Positions 6,866 through 7,060 of a stretch of 7,060 bases of DNA are shown piece by piece. A program made the position numbers and the translations under genes. Below the pieces are notes generated by a model. The model was not told the DNA's origin. It did no database searches and saw only the letters and a list, made by a program, of their open reading frames with translations. How positions within the stretch are numbered: position 1 is the stretch's first letter; each line of letters starts with the position of its first letter. Location: positions 1-7,060 of the forward strand of contig JAPYWM010000065.1 of NCBI GenBank assembly GCA_028276345.1. The letters run 5' to 3'. The DNA comes from Sphingobacterium sp. Its GTDB lineage: Bacteria; Bacteroidota; Bacteroidia; SpSt-205.

Positions 6866-7060
6866 ATGCGCCACCTACTCCTGAGCTTAGGTCTGGCAGC
6901 GCGTCTTCTTGGCCAGACCCTCGAGAGTCCAAATAGCTATGTAGCCCTCACCGTCGGCGGAAGCCTCCCTTCCGGCCCCAGCGCCTCTAAGGGCGCCCTC
7001 TACCCCACAAGTGGCTACCTCCAGAACGGCGCTGCCGTAGGGCTCCAGCTCACCACCTTC
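6866..7060 (+). CDS. Probable outer-membrane beta-barrel protein, N-terminal part
   Basis: Sixty-five residues are visible before the window ends. The N-terminus (MRHLLLSLGLAARLLGQ) resembles a short signal peptide, with cleavage likely near GQ. The following stretch contains YVALTVGGSLPSGPSASKGA and then GYLQNGAAVGLQLTTF. This resembles the first strands of Bacteroidota outer-membrane beta-barrel proteins, which often read vgpsfPlGdfas...GyaktGf.vgl. The frame is open to the edge with no stop. It begins 10 bp after the scpA stop. No Shine-Dalgarno is present in the C-rich gap. The barrel identity is inferred from alternating pattern and motif resemblance only; that it is an exported protein is more secure. 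Confidence 0.6.
   Translation, partial: MRHLLLSLGLAARLLGQTLESPNSYVALTVGGSLPSGPSASKGALYPTSGYLQNGAAVGLQLTTF

Noticed and set aside
1..7060. CRISPR array, tRNA, rRNA, insertion sequence, riboswitch or defence system
   Set aside because: No regularly spaced repeats, cloverleaf-like segments, transposase motifs or inverted terminal repeats were seen, and no gap is long enough for a riboswitch.

Overview
The window reads as chromosomal DNA from a member of the Bacteroidota. Three independent signs support this. The 5' edge carries the C-terminal part of a GldD-like gliding-motility lipoprotein. A large secreted protein ends in a type IX secretion (T9SS) type A sorting domain. The start regions carry the Bacteroidota-type -7 promoter element TAnnTTTG. 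Base composition looks moderately GC-rich by eye (not computed). Genes are tightly packed and every non-coding gap is shorter than about 65 bp. No rRNA, tRNA, CRISPR, insertion sequence or phage gene was seen.

Layout. (a) 1-1025, plus strand: the gldD 3' end overlaps a complete tatD-family nuclease gene by 43 bp. (b) 1026-1085: a short convergent junction whose hairpin, followed on the minus strand by a T-run, is an intrinsic terminator for leftward transcription. (c) 1086-6114, minus strand: a probable transcription unit running yidC (membrane insertase), then a small exported TPR protein, then a 928-residue exported BNR/sortilin-like beta-propeller protein with a T9SS C-terminal domain. The last gene also seems to have its own promoter. 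(d) 6115-6147: a 33-bp divergent gap with back-to-back promoters. (e) 6148-7060, plus strand: scpA (condensin kleisin subunit), then the start of a probable outer-membrane beta-barrel protein cut by the window edge.

The genes cover unrelated housekeeping and envelope tasks: membrane-protein insertion, chromosome condensation, nucleic-acid repair or turnover, and T9SS-linked surface export. The most interesting signal is regulatory. By manual scan of both strands, exact TAnnTTTG octamers occur four times, and three of them lie only 3-5 nt upstream of the chosen start codons of yidC, scpA and the T9SS cargo gene. The window-edge gene has a one-mismatch copy 5 nt before its ATG. At the usual spacing to +1, these promoters would make leaderless or nearly leaderless mRNAs. 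By contrast, the operon-internal TPR gene has a strong Shine-Dalgarno. I found no new defence or mobile system here; most of the window is ordinary core genome.
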